The notes: generated from the letters alone by a model not told the origin. A DNA stretch of 64,000 nt from Bacteroidales bacterium (GCA_017960905.1 JAGCYH010000038.1:62001-126000), one strand, 5' to 3'. Positions 37,248 to 46,274 are shown, numbered from the stretch's first letter. Made by a program: numbers and translations.

Positions 37248-37300
37248 AGTAAAGAGTAGAGAGTAAAGAGTAGAGAGTAGAGACGCACGGCCGTGCGTCT
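37246..37300. repeat. Heptamer array joined to a GC-rich palindrome
   Basis: Five copies of the 7-mer AGAGTAA/AGAGTAG (37246-37280) start at the stop codon of the fusion gene and run into the perfect 20-bp palindrome AGACGCACGGCCGTGCGTCT (37281-37300). A degenerate form of the same pair occurs near 19264. Confidence 0.9.
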
Positions 37301-37314
37301 GTTCGATATAAATT

Positions 37315-37343
37315 ATGGGCGAATAATATTCGCCCATTTTTTT
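37315..37343 (+). terminator. Terminator before the pckA control region
   Basis: ATGGGCGAAT 37315-37324 pairs with ATTCGCCCAT 37328-37337 around a 3-nt loop, followed by a T-run of about seven. Confidence 0.88.
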
Positions 37344-37430
37344 GTTTGAAAAAAAAGTCGAATGATAAATATTATACACGCTGATTTTTTTCTAAACAAA
37401 TTGTTAAATCTGTAAATAATTTGTTATGCT

Positions 37431-37502
37431 TGTGAAATAAAAGTTATTTTATAACTTTTGTTTCACATCTTTAATTTACATTTGCATAAAATCTTATGCA
37501 AA
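37431..37502. promoter_or_regulatory. Two large palindromes upstream of pckA
   Basis: A 37-bp inverted repeat (37431-37467) has arms TGTGAAATAAAAGTTAT and ATAACTTTTGTTTCACA with one mismatch and a 3-bp centre. A second, perfect one (37481-37502) is TTTGCATAA-AATC-TTATGCAAA. They end 63 and 28 bp before the -7 box. The outer TGTGA/TCACA is CRP-like in letters but not in spacing. Confidence 0.65.
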
Positions 37503-37506
37503 GCGG

Positions 37507-37537
37507 TTGCAAAAAGAAATAATCTGTAATAATTTTG
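37507..37537 (+). promoter_or_regulatory. Promoter of pckA
   Basis: TTG at 37507-37509 and TAATTTTG at 37530-37537, spaced by 20 bp. The pckA ATG is 60 bp downstream. Confidence 0.75.
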
Positions 37538-37597
37538 TACGTCGTAGAAAAAAGGATAAAACAATAATAATATAATAATAAAATTCAAATAAAAGAC

Positions 37598-39202
37598 ATG
37601 GCACAATTGGATTTAACAAAGTACGGCATCACAGGTGCTACTGTTATTGCCCACAATCCGTCTTACGAGCAGTTGTTCGCAGAGGAGACAAAATCAGGTT
37701 TGGAAGGTTACGAGGTAGGTCAGGTTACCGAGCTCGGCGCTGTCAACGTGATGACTGGTATCTTCACCGGCCGTTCGCCAAAGGACAAATACATCGTTAT
37801 GGATGCTAAATCGAAGGACACCGTATGGTGGACTTCTGACGAGTACAAAAACGACAACCATCCGATGAGCGAAGAGGTTTGGGCAAAAGTTAAAGAGATT
37901 GCAAAGAAAGAGTTGTGTAACAAGAACTTATACGTTATGGACGCATTCTGCGGCGCTAACAAAGACTCGCGTATGGCAGTGCGTTTCATCGTAGAGGTGG
38001 CTTGGCAGGCTCACTTTGTGAAAAACATGTTCATTCAGCCTACGGCTGAAGAATTCGCCAACTTCAAGCCCGACTTCGTTATCTACAACGCATCGAAAGC
38101 TAAAGTTGACAACTACAAGGAACTCGGCCTCAACTCTGAGACTTGCGTGGCATTCAACGTTACTTCGCGCGAGCAGGTTATCATCAACACTTGGTACGGC
38201 GGCGAAATGAAGAAAGGTATGTTCTCGATGATGAACTACTACCTGCCTCTCAAGGGCATGGCTTCGATGCACTGCTCGGCCAACTGCAACATGGAAGGCA
38301 AAGACACCGCTATATTCTTCGGTCTTTCCGGAACCGGAAAGACAACTCTCTCGACCGACCCGAAACGCAAACTCATCGGCGACGACGAGCACGGATGGGA
38401 CGACAACGGTGTGTTCAACTTCGAGGGTGGCTGCTATGCTAAGGTTATCAACCTCGACAAAGAGTCGGAACCCGATATCTACAATGCCATCAAACGCAAC
38501 GCATTGCTCGAAAATGTTACTGTTGACAAGAACGGCAAAATCGACTTCGCCGACAAGAGCGTTACCGAGAACACTCGCGTTTCGTATCCGATCAACCACA
38601 TCAAAAACATTCAGACTCCTATTTCGGCTGCACCGGCCGCTCAGAACGTTATCTTCCTCTCGGCTGACGCCTTCGGCGTTCTGCCGCCAGTTTCGATTCT
38701 GACTCCGGAACAGACAAAATACTACTTCTTGAGCGGCTTTACAGCAAAACTCGCTGGTACAGAGCGCGGTATCACCGAACCGACACCGACATTCTCGGCT
38801 TGCTTCGGTCAGGCATTCCTCGAATTGCACCCGACAAAATATGCTGAAGAGCTTGTTAAGAAGATGGAGAAATCGGGCGCTAAAGCTTATTTGGTCAACA
38901 CCGGTTGGAACGGCTCGGGCAAGCGTATCTCTATCAAAGATACACGCGGCATCATCGACGCTATTCTCAGCGGCGCTATCAAATCGGCTCCGACGAAGAA
39001 GATTCCGTTGTTCGACTTCGAAGTGCCTACTGCACTTCCGGGCGTAGATCCGAAGATTCTCGACCCACGCGACACTTATGCCGATGTTACCGTTTGGGAG
39101 ACAAAGGCAAAAGATCTTGCTGGCCGTTTTGTTAAGAACTTCGTTAAATACACTGGCAACGAAGCAGGCAAGGCATTGGTTGCTGCCGGTCCGAAATTGT
39201 AA
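37598..39202 (+). CDS. pckA: Phosphoenolpyruvate carboxykinase (ATP)
   Basis: 534 residues, the usual length of the ATP-dependent enzyme. The P-loop GLSGTGKTT is at 242-250, followed by GDDEHGWDD with metal-binding Asp; [11 protein letters not shown] (oxaloacetate site) is near 55-65 and the adenine-site [10 protein letters not shown] is in the C-terminal third. It interconverts oxaloacetate and PEP with ATP; in succinate-forming anaerobes it usually runs toward oxaloacetate, gaining ATP. Codon use looks highly biased, as for a strongly expressed gene. A long leader and two palindromes precede it. Confidence 0.97.
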   Translation: MAQLDLTKYGITGATVIAHNPSYEQLFAEETKSGLEGYEVGQVTELGAVNVMTGIFTGRSPKDKYIVMDAKSKDTVWWTSDEYKNDNHPMSEEVWAKVKEIAKKELCNKNLYVMDAFCGANKDSRMAVRFIVEVAWQAHFVKNMFIQPTAEEFANFKPDFVIYNASKAKVDNYKELGLNSETCVAFNVTSREQVIINTWYGGEMKKGMFSMMNYYLPLKGMASMHCSANCNMEGKDTAIFFGLSGTGKTTLSTDPKRKLIGDDEHGWDDNGVFNFEGGCYAKVINLDKESEPDIYNAIKRNALLENVTVDKNGKIDFADKSVTENTRVSYPINHIKNIQTPISAAPAAQNVIFLSADAFGVLPPVSILTPEQTKYYFLSGFTAKLAGTERGITEPTPTFSACFGQAFLELHPTKYAEELVKKMEKSGAKAYLVNTGWNGSGKRISIKDTRGIIDAILSGAIKSAPTKKIPLFDFEVPTALPGVDPKILDPRDTYADVTVWETKAKDLAGRFVKNFVKYTGNEAGKALVAAGPKL

Positions 39203-39220
39203 TAAGTTTTTATCAATCAT

Positions 39221-39257
39221 AAAGTGTTCAAAGCCATTGGCTTTGAACACTTTTTTT
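39221..39257 (+). terminator. Terminator of pckA
   Basis: AAAGTGTTCAAAGCC (39221-39235) pairs with GGCTTTGAACACTTT (39239-39253), a 15-bp stem with a 3-nt loop, followed by more T. Confidence 0.92.
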
Positions 39258-39270
39258 AATCTTATTGGTT

Positions 39271-39777
39271 ATGGAATTCTACGAAGTGGTCAACAGACGC
39301 ACATCGGTGCGGCGATACAAAAGCGAGCGTCCGTCGCGGGAGCAGATAGAGCGCATACTCGAAGCGGCGCATCAGGCGCCGTCGGCTTGCAACCGCCAGC
39401 CGTGGCGGTTTATTGTTGTTGAGTCGGGCGAAATGCTTGCCAAAGTTCGCAAGGCGTACGACCGTGAGTGGCTTACCACTGCGCCCGTCGTTATTGTGGC
39501 TGTTGGCAACCATGCCGAGTGCTGGCACCGCGCAGCCGATGGCAAAGACCATTGCGACGTCGACTTGGCAATTGCGGCGGAGCATTTAGCTCTCGCCGCC
39601 GCTAACGAAGGTTTGGGCTCGTGCTGGATATGCAATTTCGACCGCCAGCAACTGTCGGAAATACTCAGCTTGACGGCCGACGAAGAACCTATCGTTATGC
39701 TGCCCATCGGCTATGCCGATGAGCCTCTGAAGCCACACACGAGAAAAGCAGCAAACGAAATAATTTCGTTTGTGTAA
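39271..39777 (+). CDS. Small nitroreductase-family flavoprotein
   Basis: 168 residues, a compact member of the nitroreductase family. It opens FYEVVNRRTSVRRYKSE (FMN-phosphate arginines), then APSACNRQPWRFIVV and GLGSCWICNF, and ends with a PIGYADEP-type block. The short form is often called nitroreductase A-like or NADH dehydrogenase-like in Bacteroidales; the substrate is not known. ATG 39271 is chosen over a TTG at 39265. It follows the pckA terminator by 14 bp, so a separate promoter is not obvious. Confidence 0.88.
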   Translation: MEFYEVVNRRTSVRRYKSERPSREQIERILEAAHQAPSACNRQPWRFIVVESGEMLAKVRKAYDREWLTTAPVVIVAVGNHAECWHRAADGKDHCDVDLAIAAEHLALAAANEGLGSCWICNFDRQQLSEILSLTADEEPIVMLPIGYADEPLKPHTRKAANEIISFV

Positions 39778-39809
39778 TGTGTTGATACTTAAATATTTAT
39801 TTGCTAAAA

Positions 39810-40526
39810 ATGAACGTTTTGCGCCAATCGAATGGAAAACATCTGTTTTCGGTGTTTGCATTGTGCCTGATGCTTATAGCATCAGTGCAATGCGCTCGTA
39901 GTCAGGGTGATATAGAGGATTACGACGGCATCGACGTCTCGCATCATCAGAAGAATATCGACTGGGCGAAAGTGACGAAAGACACGAAAATACAGTTTGT
40001 ATATATCAAGGCCACCGAAGGCGCAACGTATGTTGACGACAAATACAAGGAAAATGTAAAGAATGCACGTGCAAATGGCTTAAAAATAGGCAGTTATCAT
40101 TATTTCAGAATGACATCGACCCCGAAAGAGCAGTTTGAGAATTTCAAACGCAACGTGCTGCCCGACGAGCAGGATTTGATACCGATGGTGGATGTTGAGA
40201 ATTGTGGTAAAAGTAGTAAAAGCGAAGTGCAGAAAAACCTGACAGAGCTTCTGAAACTGCTTAAGGATTATTATGGTGCAGAGCCCATAATATATGGCAC
40301 TCAGCGTAGTTACAACACGTGGCTCGCACCGAAATTCAACGACCACTTTCTGTATATCGGCAAGTACAACAACAAGACGGAAGCTCCTGAGCTAAAGGGC
40401 AATGGAAAGTATTCCGTTTGGCAATACTCGCAGGAAGGAACTATCGACGGCATTCCGAAGGCCGTCGATTTGTGCAAGTTCAACACTGGCTGCACCCTTG
40501 ACGACATTCTGCTTAAAAAGGACTGA
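39810..40526 (+). CDS. GH25 lysozyme-like muramidase, exported
   Basis: 238 residues. An N-terminal hydrophobic signal (FSVFALCLMLIASVQCARSQ) could be a signal anchor or a lipoprotein-like signal with Cys at SVQC. The GH25 domain starts YDGIDVSHHQKNIDW and continues FVYIKATEGATYVD, GSYHYFR, the catalytic pair in PMVDVEN, IIYGTQRSYN, and VWQYSQEG with GI..VDL. The family cleaves the beta-1,4 bond of peptidoglycan. The start is set at the ATG 39810; an in-frame TTG lies three codons upstream. Confidence 0.9.
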   Translation: MNVLRQSNGKHLFSVFALCLMLIASVQCARSQGDIEDYDGIDVSHHQKNIDWAKVTKDTKIQFVYIKATEGATYVDDKYKENVKNARANGLKIGSYHYFRMTSTPKEQFENFKRNVLPDEQDLIPMVDVENCGKSSKSEVQKNLTELLKLLKDYYGAEPIIYGTQRSYNTWLAPKFNDHFLYIGKYNNKTEAPELKGNGKYSVWQYSQEGTIDGIPKAVDLCKFNTGCTLDDILLKKD

Positions 40527-40555
40527 CGGTTTTGTAACCGACTGTAAATGAATAT

Positions 40556-40599
40556 AAAAGAGAGAAGATTGACCGAAAGGTCAATCTTCTCTCTTTTTT
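40556..40599. terminator. Bidirectional terminator between lysozyme gene and tmRNA
   Basis: A 19-bp stem (AAAAGAGAGAAGATTGACC 40556-40574, loop GAAA, complement 40579-40597) lies between the plus-strand lysozyme gene and the minus-strand tmRNA; T-runs occur on both strands. Confidence 0.9.
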
Positions 40600-40603
40600 C
40601 ACT

Positions 40604-41004
40604 TGGTGGAGCTGTGGGGAATCGAACCCCAGTCCAAACACTGAAGCAATATGCTTTCTACATGCTTATTCGGCTATTGGTTTTCGTGTGCAATGTGGGA
40701 GTCGACGCCCGAATTGCACCTTAGCTCTTTGGTTATTTCGCCATTGGCGAGGAGCACGCCGCAGGCTATCCTTAAATTGTCTGCGCCTCTGTACCAACGA
40801 GCCTTAAGGAAGGGCTTTTGAGAGACGTCTCGTTTCAGGCTCTTAGCCCAAAATAAAGCCAATCTACTGTTATTCGATTAGGCAGCGAGAGCATAGTTGT
40901 TTTCGCCAGTTATTGTTCGAGACCCGTGATTATAGAGCTGTTGTCACTCCGGCTCTGCATGCTTACATACCACTTTGCAATGCTGTCAAATCCACGTCAA
41001 CCCC
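40604..41004 (-). ncRNA. ssrA: Transfer-messenger RNA (tmRNA)
   Basis: 401 nt. On the minus strand the 5' end GGGGTTG (41004) pairs with CAGCTCC before the encoded ACCA end (40604), a 7-bp acceptor stem with two wobbles. The T-arm GGGGTTCGATTCCCC is just inside the 3' end, and GGATTTGACA is near the 5' end. The tag frame, 40907-40878, reads GENNYALAA followed by TAA, with GGC as resume codon. tmRNA with SmpB rescues stalled ribosomes and tags the product for proteolysis. Confidence 0.97.
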
Positions 41005-41026
41005 ATTGTTGTTTTGTATGTGACTG

Positions 41027-41056
41027 CAAATATATGGTGGAATTTTTAAACTGCAA
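41027..41056 (-). promoter_or_regulatory. Promoter of ssrA
   Basis: On the minus strand TTG (41054-41056) and TATATTTG (41027-41034) are 19 bp apart. Mature tmRNA starts 23 bp after the -7 box, so a short 5' trailer would be removed. Confidence 0.75.
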
Positions 41057-41123
41057 AATAATTTTTGTTAAATTTTCTACAAAAGCTGGTCTTGTGTGTT
41101 ATTTTGAACATTAAATACTCTGT

Positions 41124-41297
41124 TCAACAGATTGTAAAACAATCTGTTGCCTGGTTTATCGAGTGAACGGCGAGAGTAACCTCGTCAATGTTTTTAAGCT
41201 CTTCGTCGGAACAGCGGAAGTGGTGATGACGTCGTGGCGCGCACGAAGCGGTGAGCAGCAGCGCGAGCGCGAATAGTAATAATCTTTTTGCTATCAT
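41124..41297 (-). CDS. Small lipoprotein of unknown function
   Basis: 57 residues. MIAKRLLLFALALLLTASC is a clear lipoprotein signal (Cys19), followed by PRRHHHFRCSDEEL and a short tail with one more Cys pair region (TDCFTIC). No family is recognised. It lies 16 bp after tgt on the same strand and is probably in that transcript. The frame is open further upstream, but that part overlaps tgt and lacks a signal sequence. Confidence 0.65.
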   Translation of the reverse strand: MIAKRLLLFALALLLTASCAPRRHHHFRCSDEELKNIDEVTLAVHSINQATDCFTIC

Positions 41298-41313
41298 ATT
41301 GATTTTTAATTTA

Positions 41314-42444
41314 TTAAAGTTTTGTACTGACTTTCTTGACCATTTCGTTTTTCCACTGTGCGAAAGTGTCGTCGAGAATGTGCTTGCGGGCTTCGCCCAC
41401 AAGCCAGAGGTAGAAGGCAATGTTGTGCTGGCTTGCGATGAGCGGACCGAGCATTTCGCCCGAAATGAACAGATGCCGCACGTAAGCCTTTGTGTATCTG
41501 CTATCTACGAACGAAGTGCCATCGGGGTCGAGCGGCGAGAAATCGAGCCGCCACTTTTCGTTGCGCAGGTTGATCGTTCCGTTGGCGGTGAAAATCATGC
41601 CGTTGCGTCCGTTGCGCGTGGGCATTACGCAGTCGAACATGTCGACGCCGAGGGCGATGTTCTCGAGAATGTTGGCCGGCGTGCCGACACCCATCAGGTA
41701 GCGCGGTCGGTCGGCGGGCAAGATGCCGTTGACGAGTTCGACCATCTCGTACATCACTTCGGTGGGCTCGCCTACGGCGAGGCCGCCAATGGCGTTGCCT
41801 TCGCGGTTGAGGTTGGCAATAAACTCAGCTGAGCGAATGCGAAGCTCGCGGTGAGCTGCGCCTTGCACAATGGGGAAGAACGTCTGGCTGTAGCCGTAGA
41901 GCGGTTCGGTGGCGTCGAAGCGGGCGAGGCCGCGCTGAAGCCATTTGAGCGTCAGCTCGAGCGATTTTTTGGCGTAGCCGAAATCGCTGTCGCCAGGAGG
42001 ACATTCGTCGAACGCCATCATTATATCGGAACCTATAATACGCTGAATGTCAACGACTTTTTCGGGCGTGAAAAGGTGTTTCGAGCCGTCGATGTGCGAA
42101 CTGAAGGTGGCGCCTTCGTCGGTGAGTTTTCGGTTTTGCGCAAGCGAAAAAACCTGAAAGCCGCCGCTATCGGTGAGAATGGGGCGGTTCCAGCCGTTGA
42201 ACTTGTGCAAGCCGCCAGCGGCTTGCAGTACTTCAAGGCCAGGGCGCAAGTAGAGGTGGTATGTGTTGCCCAAAATGATTTGCGCGCGCACATCGTCTTC
42301 CAACTCTTTGAAATGCAGACCTTTGACCGAGCCGACAGTGCCAACGGGCATGAAAATCGGCGTGAGTATTTCGCCGTGGTCGGTAGTTATTTTTCCGGCG
42401 CGAGCCGATGAGTCTTTGTCTGTATGTTGAAGTTCAAATTGCAT
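41314..42444 (-). CDS. tgt: tRNA-guanine transglycosylase
   Basis: 376 residues. Family blocks: TPIFMPVGTVGSVKG, ILGNTYHLYLRPG, the nucleophile region ILTDSGGFQVFSL, the second Asp in MMAFDECPPGD, and the C-terminal zinc site (Cys in FDCVMPTRNGRNG; later VRHLF..EMLG..L.SQHN). It exchanges guanine 34 for preQ1 in tRNAs of the GUN group, a step to queuosine. It follows the relA/spoT gene by 24 bp. Confidence 0.95.
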   Translation of the reverse strand: MQFELQHTDKDSSARAGKITTDHGEILTPIFMPVGTVGSVKGLHFKELEDDVRAQIILGNTYHLYLRPGLEVLQAAGGLHKFNGWNRPILTDSGGFQVFSLAQNRKLTDEGATFSSHIDGSKHLFTPEKVVDIQRIIGSDIMMAFDECPPGDSDFGYAKKSLELTLKWLQRGLARFDATEPLYGYSQTFFPIVQGAAHRELRIRSAEFIANLNREGNAIGGLAVGEPTEVMYEMVELVNGILPADRPRYLMGVGTPANILENIALGVDMFDCVMPTRNGRNGMIFTANGTINLRNEKWRLDFSPLDPDGTSFVDSRYTKAYVRHLFISGEMLGPLIASQHNIAFYLWLVGEARKHILDDTFAQWKNEMVKKVSTKL

Positions 42445-42468
42445 GTCGTCAGTTTTATGTTAAATGCC

Positions 42469-44769
42469 TCAGAATGAGGTATATTCCTGCATGTCGCGCA
42501 TGAAGTCGTTGTCTTCGCTGCGGTCTTTACGCGAAACGCGGTCGACGCCTTTCACTTTCGATATTTTCTGTATAAGTAATTGTAAGTCAGTAGCATTGTA
42601 GATGTAGAGGAATATGTTTCCGGTGAAAACGCCGTCGTGGCTTTCGAAGTGTACGGAACGCATGTTTACGTTTTCGTCCTGCGAGATGATTTTCGTCACT
42701 TCGCTCACGAGGCACTTGCGGTCGATGCCCGCAAGTTCTATTTGCGCGAGGTACGAGAGCACTTTGTGCGACTCCCACTGCGCCGACACGATGCGGTCAC
42801 CGCGGCTCGACATGAGTTTCATGGCCACGGGGCAACGGCGGGCGTGTAGTATCATGGTGTTGTCCTCGTCGACGTAGGCCACCACATCGTCGCCAGGGAT
42901 AGGGTTGCAGCACGAGGCGATGGTGTACCGGCGAGTCTCCGACTCGTCGGACAGGATGACGTTTTTGCCTTTCGGCATTTTTTTGTTGGCGTTCTCGTCG
43001 AGCTCTTCGTCGGTTTCATCGTCGCTATCGTCGTCCGACGACGACGATTTGCCGAATGTCAGTTTCCAGATTTTGACCAGTTTGTTTTCGGTCTTCATGG
43101 TCAGCGCGTCTTCAATGTTGTCGAGCGAGATGGTGCCTTTGCCTATCTGGAAGTAGAGTTCGTCTTTCGACGAGACGTGGTATGTTCGCTTGAGTTTCAG
43201 CAAGATACGCGCTGTTATTGTCAGTTTGCGTTTCTGAAGTTCCTGAGTCAGAATCTCTTCGCCCATGAAGATGTAGTTTTTCCGCTCTTCGCGGAAAAGC
43301 TCTTTTATGCAGGCTTTTGCTTTGGCTGTTGTTACGTAGTTAAGCCACTCGTACTTAGGTTTTTGCTTTTCCGACGTGATGATTTCGACCTGGTCGCCGC
43401 TTTTGAGCACGTAGCTGAGCGGTTCGAGTCGGTAGTTGACTTTTGCGCCTATGCAGTGGTAGCCGAGGTTGGTGTGTATTTCAAAAGCGAAGTCGAGCGC
43501 TGTTGAGCCTATCGGCATTGAAATGGATTCGCCTTTTGGGGTGAAAATCATCATTTCGGAGGCGAATAGGTTGAGTTTGAATGCGTCGAAGAAGTCGAGC
43601 GAGTTCGATTCGGCTTTTTCGAGCATTTCTCTGATGCTCTTTATCCAGTTGTCTATCTCGTTTTCCTTGCCGTCTTCCTTGTATTTCCAGTGCGCGGCGA
43701 GGCCTCGTTCGGCTATCTCGTCCATACGTTCGGATCGGATCTGAATCTCCACCCATCGGCCGCTCGGGCTCATGACTGTAGTGTGCAGAGCTTCGTATCC
43801 GTTCGCCTTTGGCGAACTAATCCAGTCGCGCAGTCGGTCGGGCTTGGGCTTAAAGAGGTCTGTTACAATAGAATAGACGTCCCAGCACTGGTTTTTCTCA
43901 TTCATTCCCTCTTTTGATTTGAACACGACGCGCATTGCCAGAATGTCGTAAACCTCTTCGAAGGGGATGTTTTTGTTTTTCATCTTGCGCCAAATCGAGT
44001 AAATCGATTTGGTGCGTGCTTTTATGTCGTATTCGAAGCCTATGGCGTTGAGTCGTTCGCGTATAGGCTGCGCGATGCTTTCAATGATGTTGTTGTAGTC
44101 GGTTTCCTTGCCTTTCAGTTTGTCGGCAATAGCCTGGAACTCGTGCGGGTGCTCGTATTTGAGGCTGAGGTCTTCGAGTTCGGTTTTGATGGCGAAGAGG
44201 CCAAGTCTATGCGCCATTGGCGCATAGATGTAGAGTGTTTCGGCGGCTATACGGTATTGCTTGTGCTCTGGCATCGAAGCCAGAGTGCGCATGTTGTGCA
44301 GTCGGTCGGCGAGTTTTATCAGAATCACGCGCACATCTTCGATCATCGACATGAGCAGTTTTCTGAAGTTCTCGGCCTGCATCGATGCCGTCTGGTCGAA
44401 AACGCCTTCGAGTTTTGTCAGTCCGTCGACTATGGTGGCCACCTTTGGGCCGAAGACCGATTCGAGGTCTTCGAGTGTTATGTTGGTGTCTTCGACCACG
44501 TCGTGGAGAAGGGCCGAGATGACGCTTGTGGCGCCCAGTCCTTCCTCTTCGGCGACGATTTTAGCCACAGCGATAGGGTGGAAGATGTACAGCTCGCCCG
44601 ACTTGCGGCGCATGCCACGATGCGCCTCGTTGGCGAGTTCGAACGCTTTGCGTATGCGTTGCTCGTCGTCGGCGTTTTTGTGGCATCGCGGATTATTGGC
44701 GATAATCTCGATGACTTTCTGCCTTGCAATCTCTTCCTGCTCTTGTACTAAAATGTCGTCTTGCGTCAT
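42469..44769 (-). CDS. RelA/SpoT-family (p)ppGpp synthetase/hydrolase
   Basis: 766 residues. The HD hydrolase domain is present with HDVVEDT and the metal-ligand HxxxD layout (AHRGMRRKSGELYIFHPI). The synthetase domain (about 250-360) has SIYSIWRKMKNKNI and the G-loop region, then YEALHTTV. TGS (MIFTPKGESISMPIGSTALD) and the C-terminal zinc-finger/ACT region (IASCCNPIPGDDVVAYV) follow. Intact HD residues suggest a bifunctional Rel enzyme that makes and degrades (p)ppGpp. It lies 10 bp after a T9SS-type secreted protein gene. Confidence 0.95.
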   Translation of the reverse strand: MTQDDILVQEQEEIARQKVIEIIANNPRCHKNADDEQRIRKAFELANEAHRGMRRKSGELYIFHPIAVAKIVAEEEGLGATSVISALLHDVVEDTNITLEDLESVFGPKVATIVDGLTKLEGVFDQTASMQAENFRKLLMSMIEDVRVILIKLADRLHNMRTLASMPEHKQYRIAAETLYIYAPMAHRLGLFAIKTELEDLSLKYEHPHEFQAIADKLKGKETDYNNIIESIAQPIRERLNAIGFEYDIKARTKSIYSIWRKMKNKNIPFEEVYDILAMRVVFKSKEGMNEKNQCWDVYSIVTDLFKPKPDRLRDWISSPKANGYEALHTTVMSPSGRWVEIQIRSERMDEIAERGLAAHWKYKEDGKENEIDNWIKSIREMLEKAESNSLDFFDAFKLNLFASEMMIFTPKGESISMPIGSTALDFAFEIHTNLGYHCIGAKVNYRLEPLSYVLKSGDQVEIITSEKQKPKYEWLNYVTTAKAKACIKELFREERKNYIFMGEEILTQELQKRKLTITARILLKLKRTYHVSSKDELYFQIGKGTISLDNIEDALTMKTENKLVKIWKLTFGKSSSSDDDSDDETDEELDENANKKMPKGKNVILSDESETRRYTIASCCNPIPGDDVVAYVDEDNTMILHARRCPVAMKLMSSRGDRIVSAQWESHKVLSYLAQIELAGIDRKCLVSEVTKIISQDENVNMRSVHFESHDGVFTGNIFLYIYNATDLQLLIQKISKVKGVDRVSRKDRSEDNDFMRDMQEYTSF

Positions 44770-44779
44770 AAGTGTCTGT

Positions 44780-45970
44780 TTATCTGATAAGTGTAACGCT
44801 TCCTTTACGCCTGAAACTTACACCTTTGTCGAAGCCTTCGGCTTCGGCAACGTACATATATACGCCTTCGGCCGCATTACTGTTGCCTATTTTTCCGTCC
44901 CATCCGGTCGATGGGTCGGTCGATGAGTAAACCTTGCGTCCCCAGCGGTTGTAAATTGTTATCCTGTAGCTTTTTATCGATTTGTAAGCCGGACGGAACT
45001 CATCGTTCACGCCGTCGCCGTTGGGCGAGAAGACGTTAGGAAAGTCGATGGCCGAGTCGGTTACCGTGATTTGCAGCGTCGAATCGACGCTGCTGCACGT
45101 GCTGTTCTCGTTGGTGACGATGAGCGATACGGTGTAAGTGCCCGATTTTTGGAACGAATACACCGGGTCTTCGTCGAACAGGCGCGAGGCGTTGCCCATA
45201 ACCCATTCGCACACAGTGTATTTGCCTTTCGACTCGTTTTTGAATTCCACTTCGGCAGGCGCCGACAGAGCGTCGCCTTTCGAAATCTCGTTGTCGATGT
45301 TGTGCTCGCGAGGCGTATAGCTGAACGCGGCTTTGACGTTGATGGCTGTTATGCTGTCGGTTGCAGTTGCCGTGTTGCCTGCCTGGTTGACCACTTCGAG
45401 CGTCAGAGCGCCGTCGTCAGTAGGTGATTCTAGTTCAGCGCTTTTGTATTTTGTGTTCAGAAGAAGCGAATCGCCCAAGTGCCAGCTGTATGTAAGTTTC
45501 TGAGGCAGAGATGAATAAACCGACAGTTCGGTGTCGAATACGCGCATTGTGTCGGCTTCGACGAGGGCCTCCACGCTCATGCTTTCGCAGTCGATGGTGT
45601 CGACGAGAATCTGTGCCGATTCGATTTTTGGTGCAAAGCACCAAAAACGCTTTTCGCTTGAGCCTGAAGCAGTTGTGATGCGAACCATATATCCGCCTTC
45701 AGTCTCTGGGCTTAGAGTGTCGGTGGTAGCGTCTTTGCTTTTAATAAGCGATGAAAAACTTTTGTCGGCATCGCTGAAGGCGAACCATTCTATCTTCTGC
45801 GCGTCGTTGTCGGTAGCGGCAACGCGTGCATCGGCAATGTTTTTGAAGAAAAATACCGAGTCGGCGCCTACGGTTGTCGCGCCTGTGGCGCCAACCGAAT
45901 GGAATCCGGCTTGTGATATTGTGGTGTAAAATATTGATAATAAAAGGATTAACCTTCTTTTGATGTTCAT
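44780..45970 (-). CDS. Secreted protein with PKD-like domain and type-B T9SS sorting domain
   Basis: 396 residues. After a signal peptide (ending SQAG) come beta-rich Ig-like stretches, a PKD-type module (YSFQKSGTYTVSLIVTNE near 275-295), and the gliding-motility-associated C-terminal domain: FPNVFSPNGDGVNDEFRP, YRITIYNRWGRKVYSS, GWDGKI and the final VYMYVAEAEG. This CHU_C/type-B signal marks export by the type IX secretion system, consistent with porD in this window. The gene is only 10 bp before relA/spoT, an odd partner. Confidence 0.85.
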   Translation of the reverse strand: MNIKRRLILLLSIFYTTISQAGFHSVGATGATTVGADSVFFFKNIADARVAATDNDAQKIEWFAFSDADKSFSSLIKSKDATTDTLSPETEGGYMVRITTASGSSEKRFWCFAPKIESAQILVDTIDCESMSVEALVEADTMRVFDTELSVYSSLPQKLTYSWHLGDSLLLNTKYKSAELESPTDDGALTLEVVNQAGNTATATDSITAINVKAAFSYTPREHNIDNEISKGDALSAPAEVEFKNESKGKYTVCEWVMGNASRLFDEDPVYSFQKSGTYTVSLIVTNENSTCSSVDSTLQITVTDSAIDFPNVFSPNGDGVNDEFRPAYKSIKSYRITIYNRWGRKVYSSTDPSTGWDGKIGNSNAAEGVYMYVAEAEGFDKGVSFRRKGSVTLIR

Positions 45971-46127
45971 AATTCCATGTAATAAATTCGGTGTTAAAGA
46001 TAAGCAAAAAAATTACTTATTTCATAGTGTATTGTGTCGTTCTAATGATTTTATTTGTTCAAATATTTGGGAATAAGGAAGTTGGCGCAGAGAATAAAAA
46101 AAAGCGGCAAAATTTTTAATTTTGTTA

Positions 46128-46157
46128 TTGCAAAATCAAAAAATGGCCGTACCTTTG
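46128..46157 (+). promoter_or_regulatory. Promoter of the SRP RNA-tRNA cluster
   Basis: TTG at 46128-46130 and TACCTTTG at 46150-46157 with 19-bp spacing. Transcription would start about 10 bp before the SRP RNA. Confidence 0.75.
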
Positions 46158-46175
46158 CGGTCGCAAAAGCAAAAC

Positions 46176-46271
46176 GGGTAGGTCCTGTACGACCAGCTCC
46201 TTTTGAATCCTCCAGGGCTTGACCGCAGCAAAGGTAGAAGGTTGAGCGGTGCGATTCAGTTAGCCTGCCCA
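46176..46271 (+). ncRNA. ffs: Signal recognition particle RNA (small bacterial type)
   Basis: About 96 nt closed by GGGTAGG 46176-46182 with CCTGCCC 46264-46270. The centre has CCTCCAGGGCTTGACCGCAG followed by CAAAGGTAGAAGG, which matches the SRP domain IV layout CCAGG..tip..GCAGCAxAGGTAGAAGG, with a CTTGA-type tip in place of the usual GGAA. Length, hairpin form and a strong promoter fit 4.5S RNA. It binds Ffh for membrane targeting of proteins. A long minus-strand frame across this RNA and the tRNAs is not a gene. Confidence 0.78.
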
Positions 46272-46274
46272 CCT

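Noticed and set aside
37431..37467. CRP site before pckA
   Set aside because: TGTGA and TCACA are present but 27 bp apart instead of 6, so the classic CRP layout is not met.
37928..39250. 440-codon minus-strand open frame opposite pckA
   Set aside because: Mirror of the codon-biased pckA gene, no domain or start signal.
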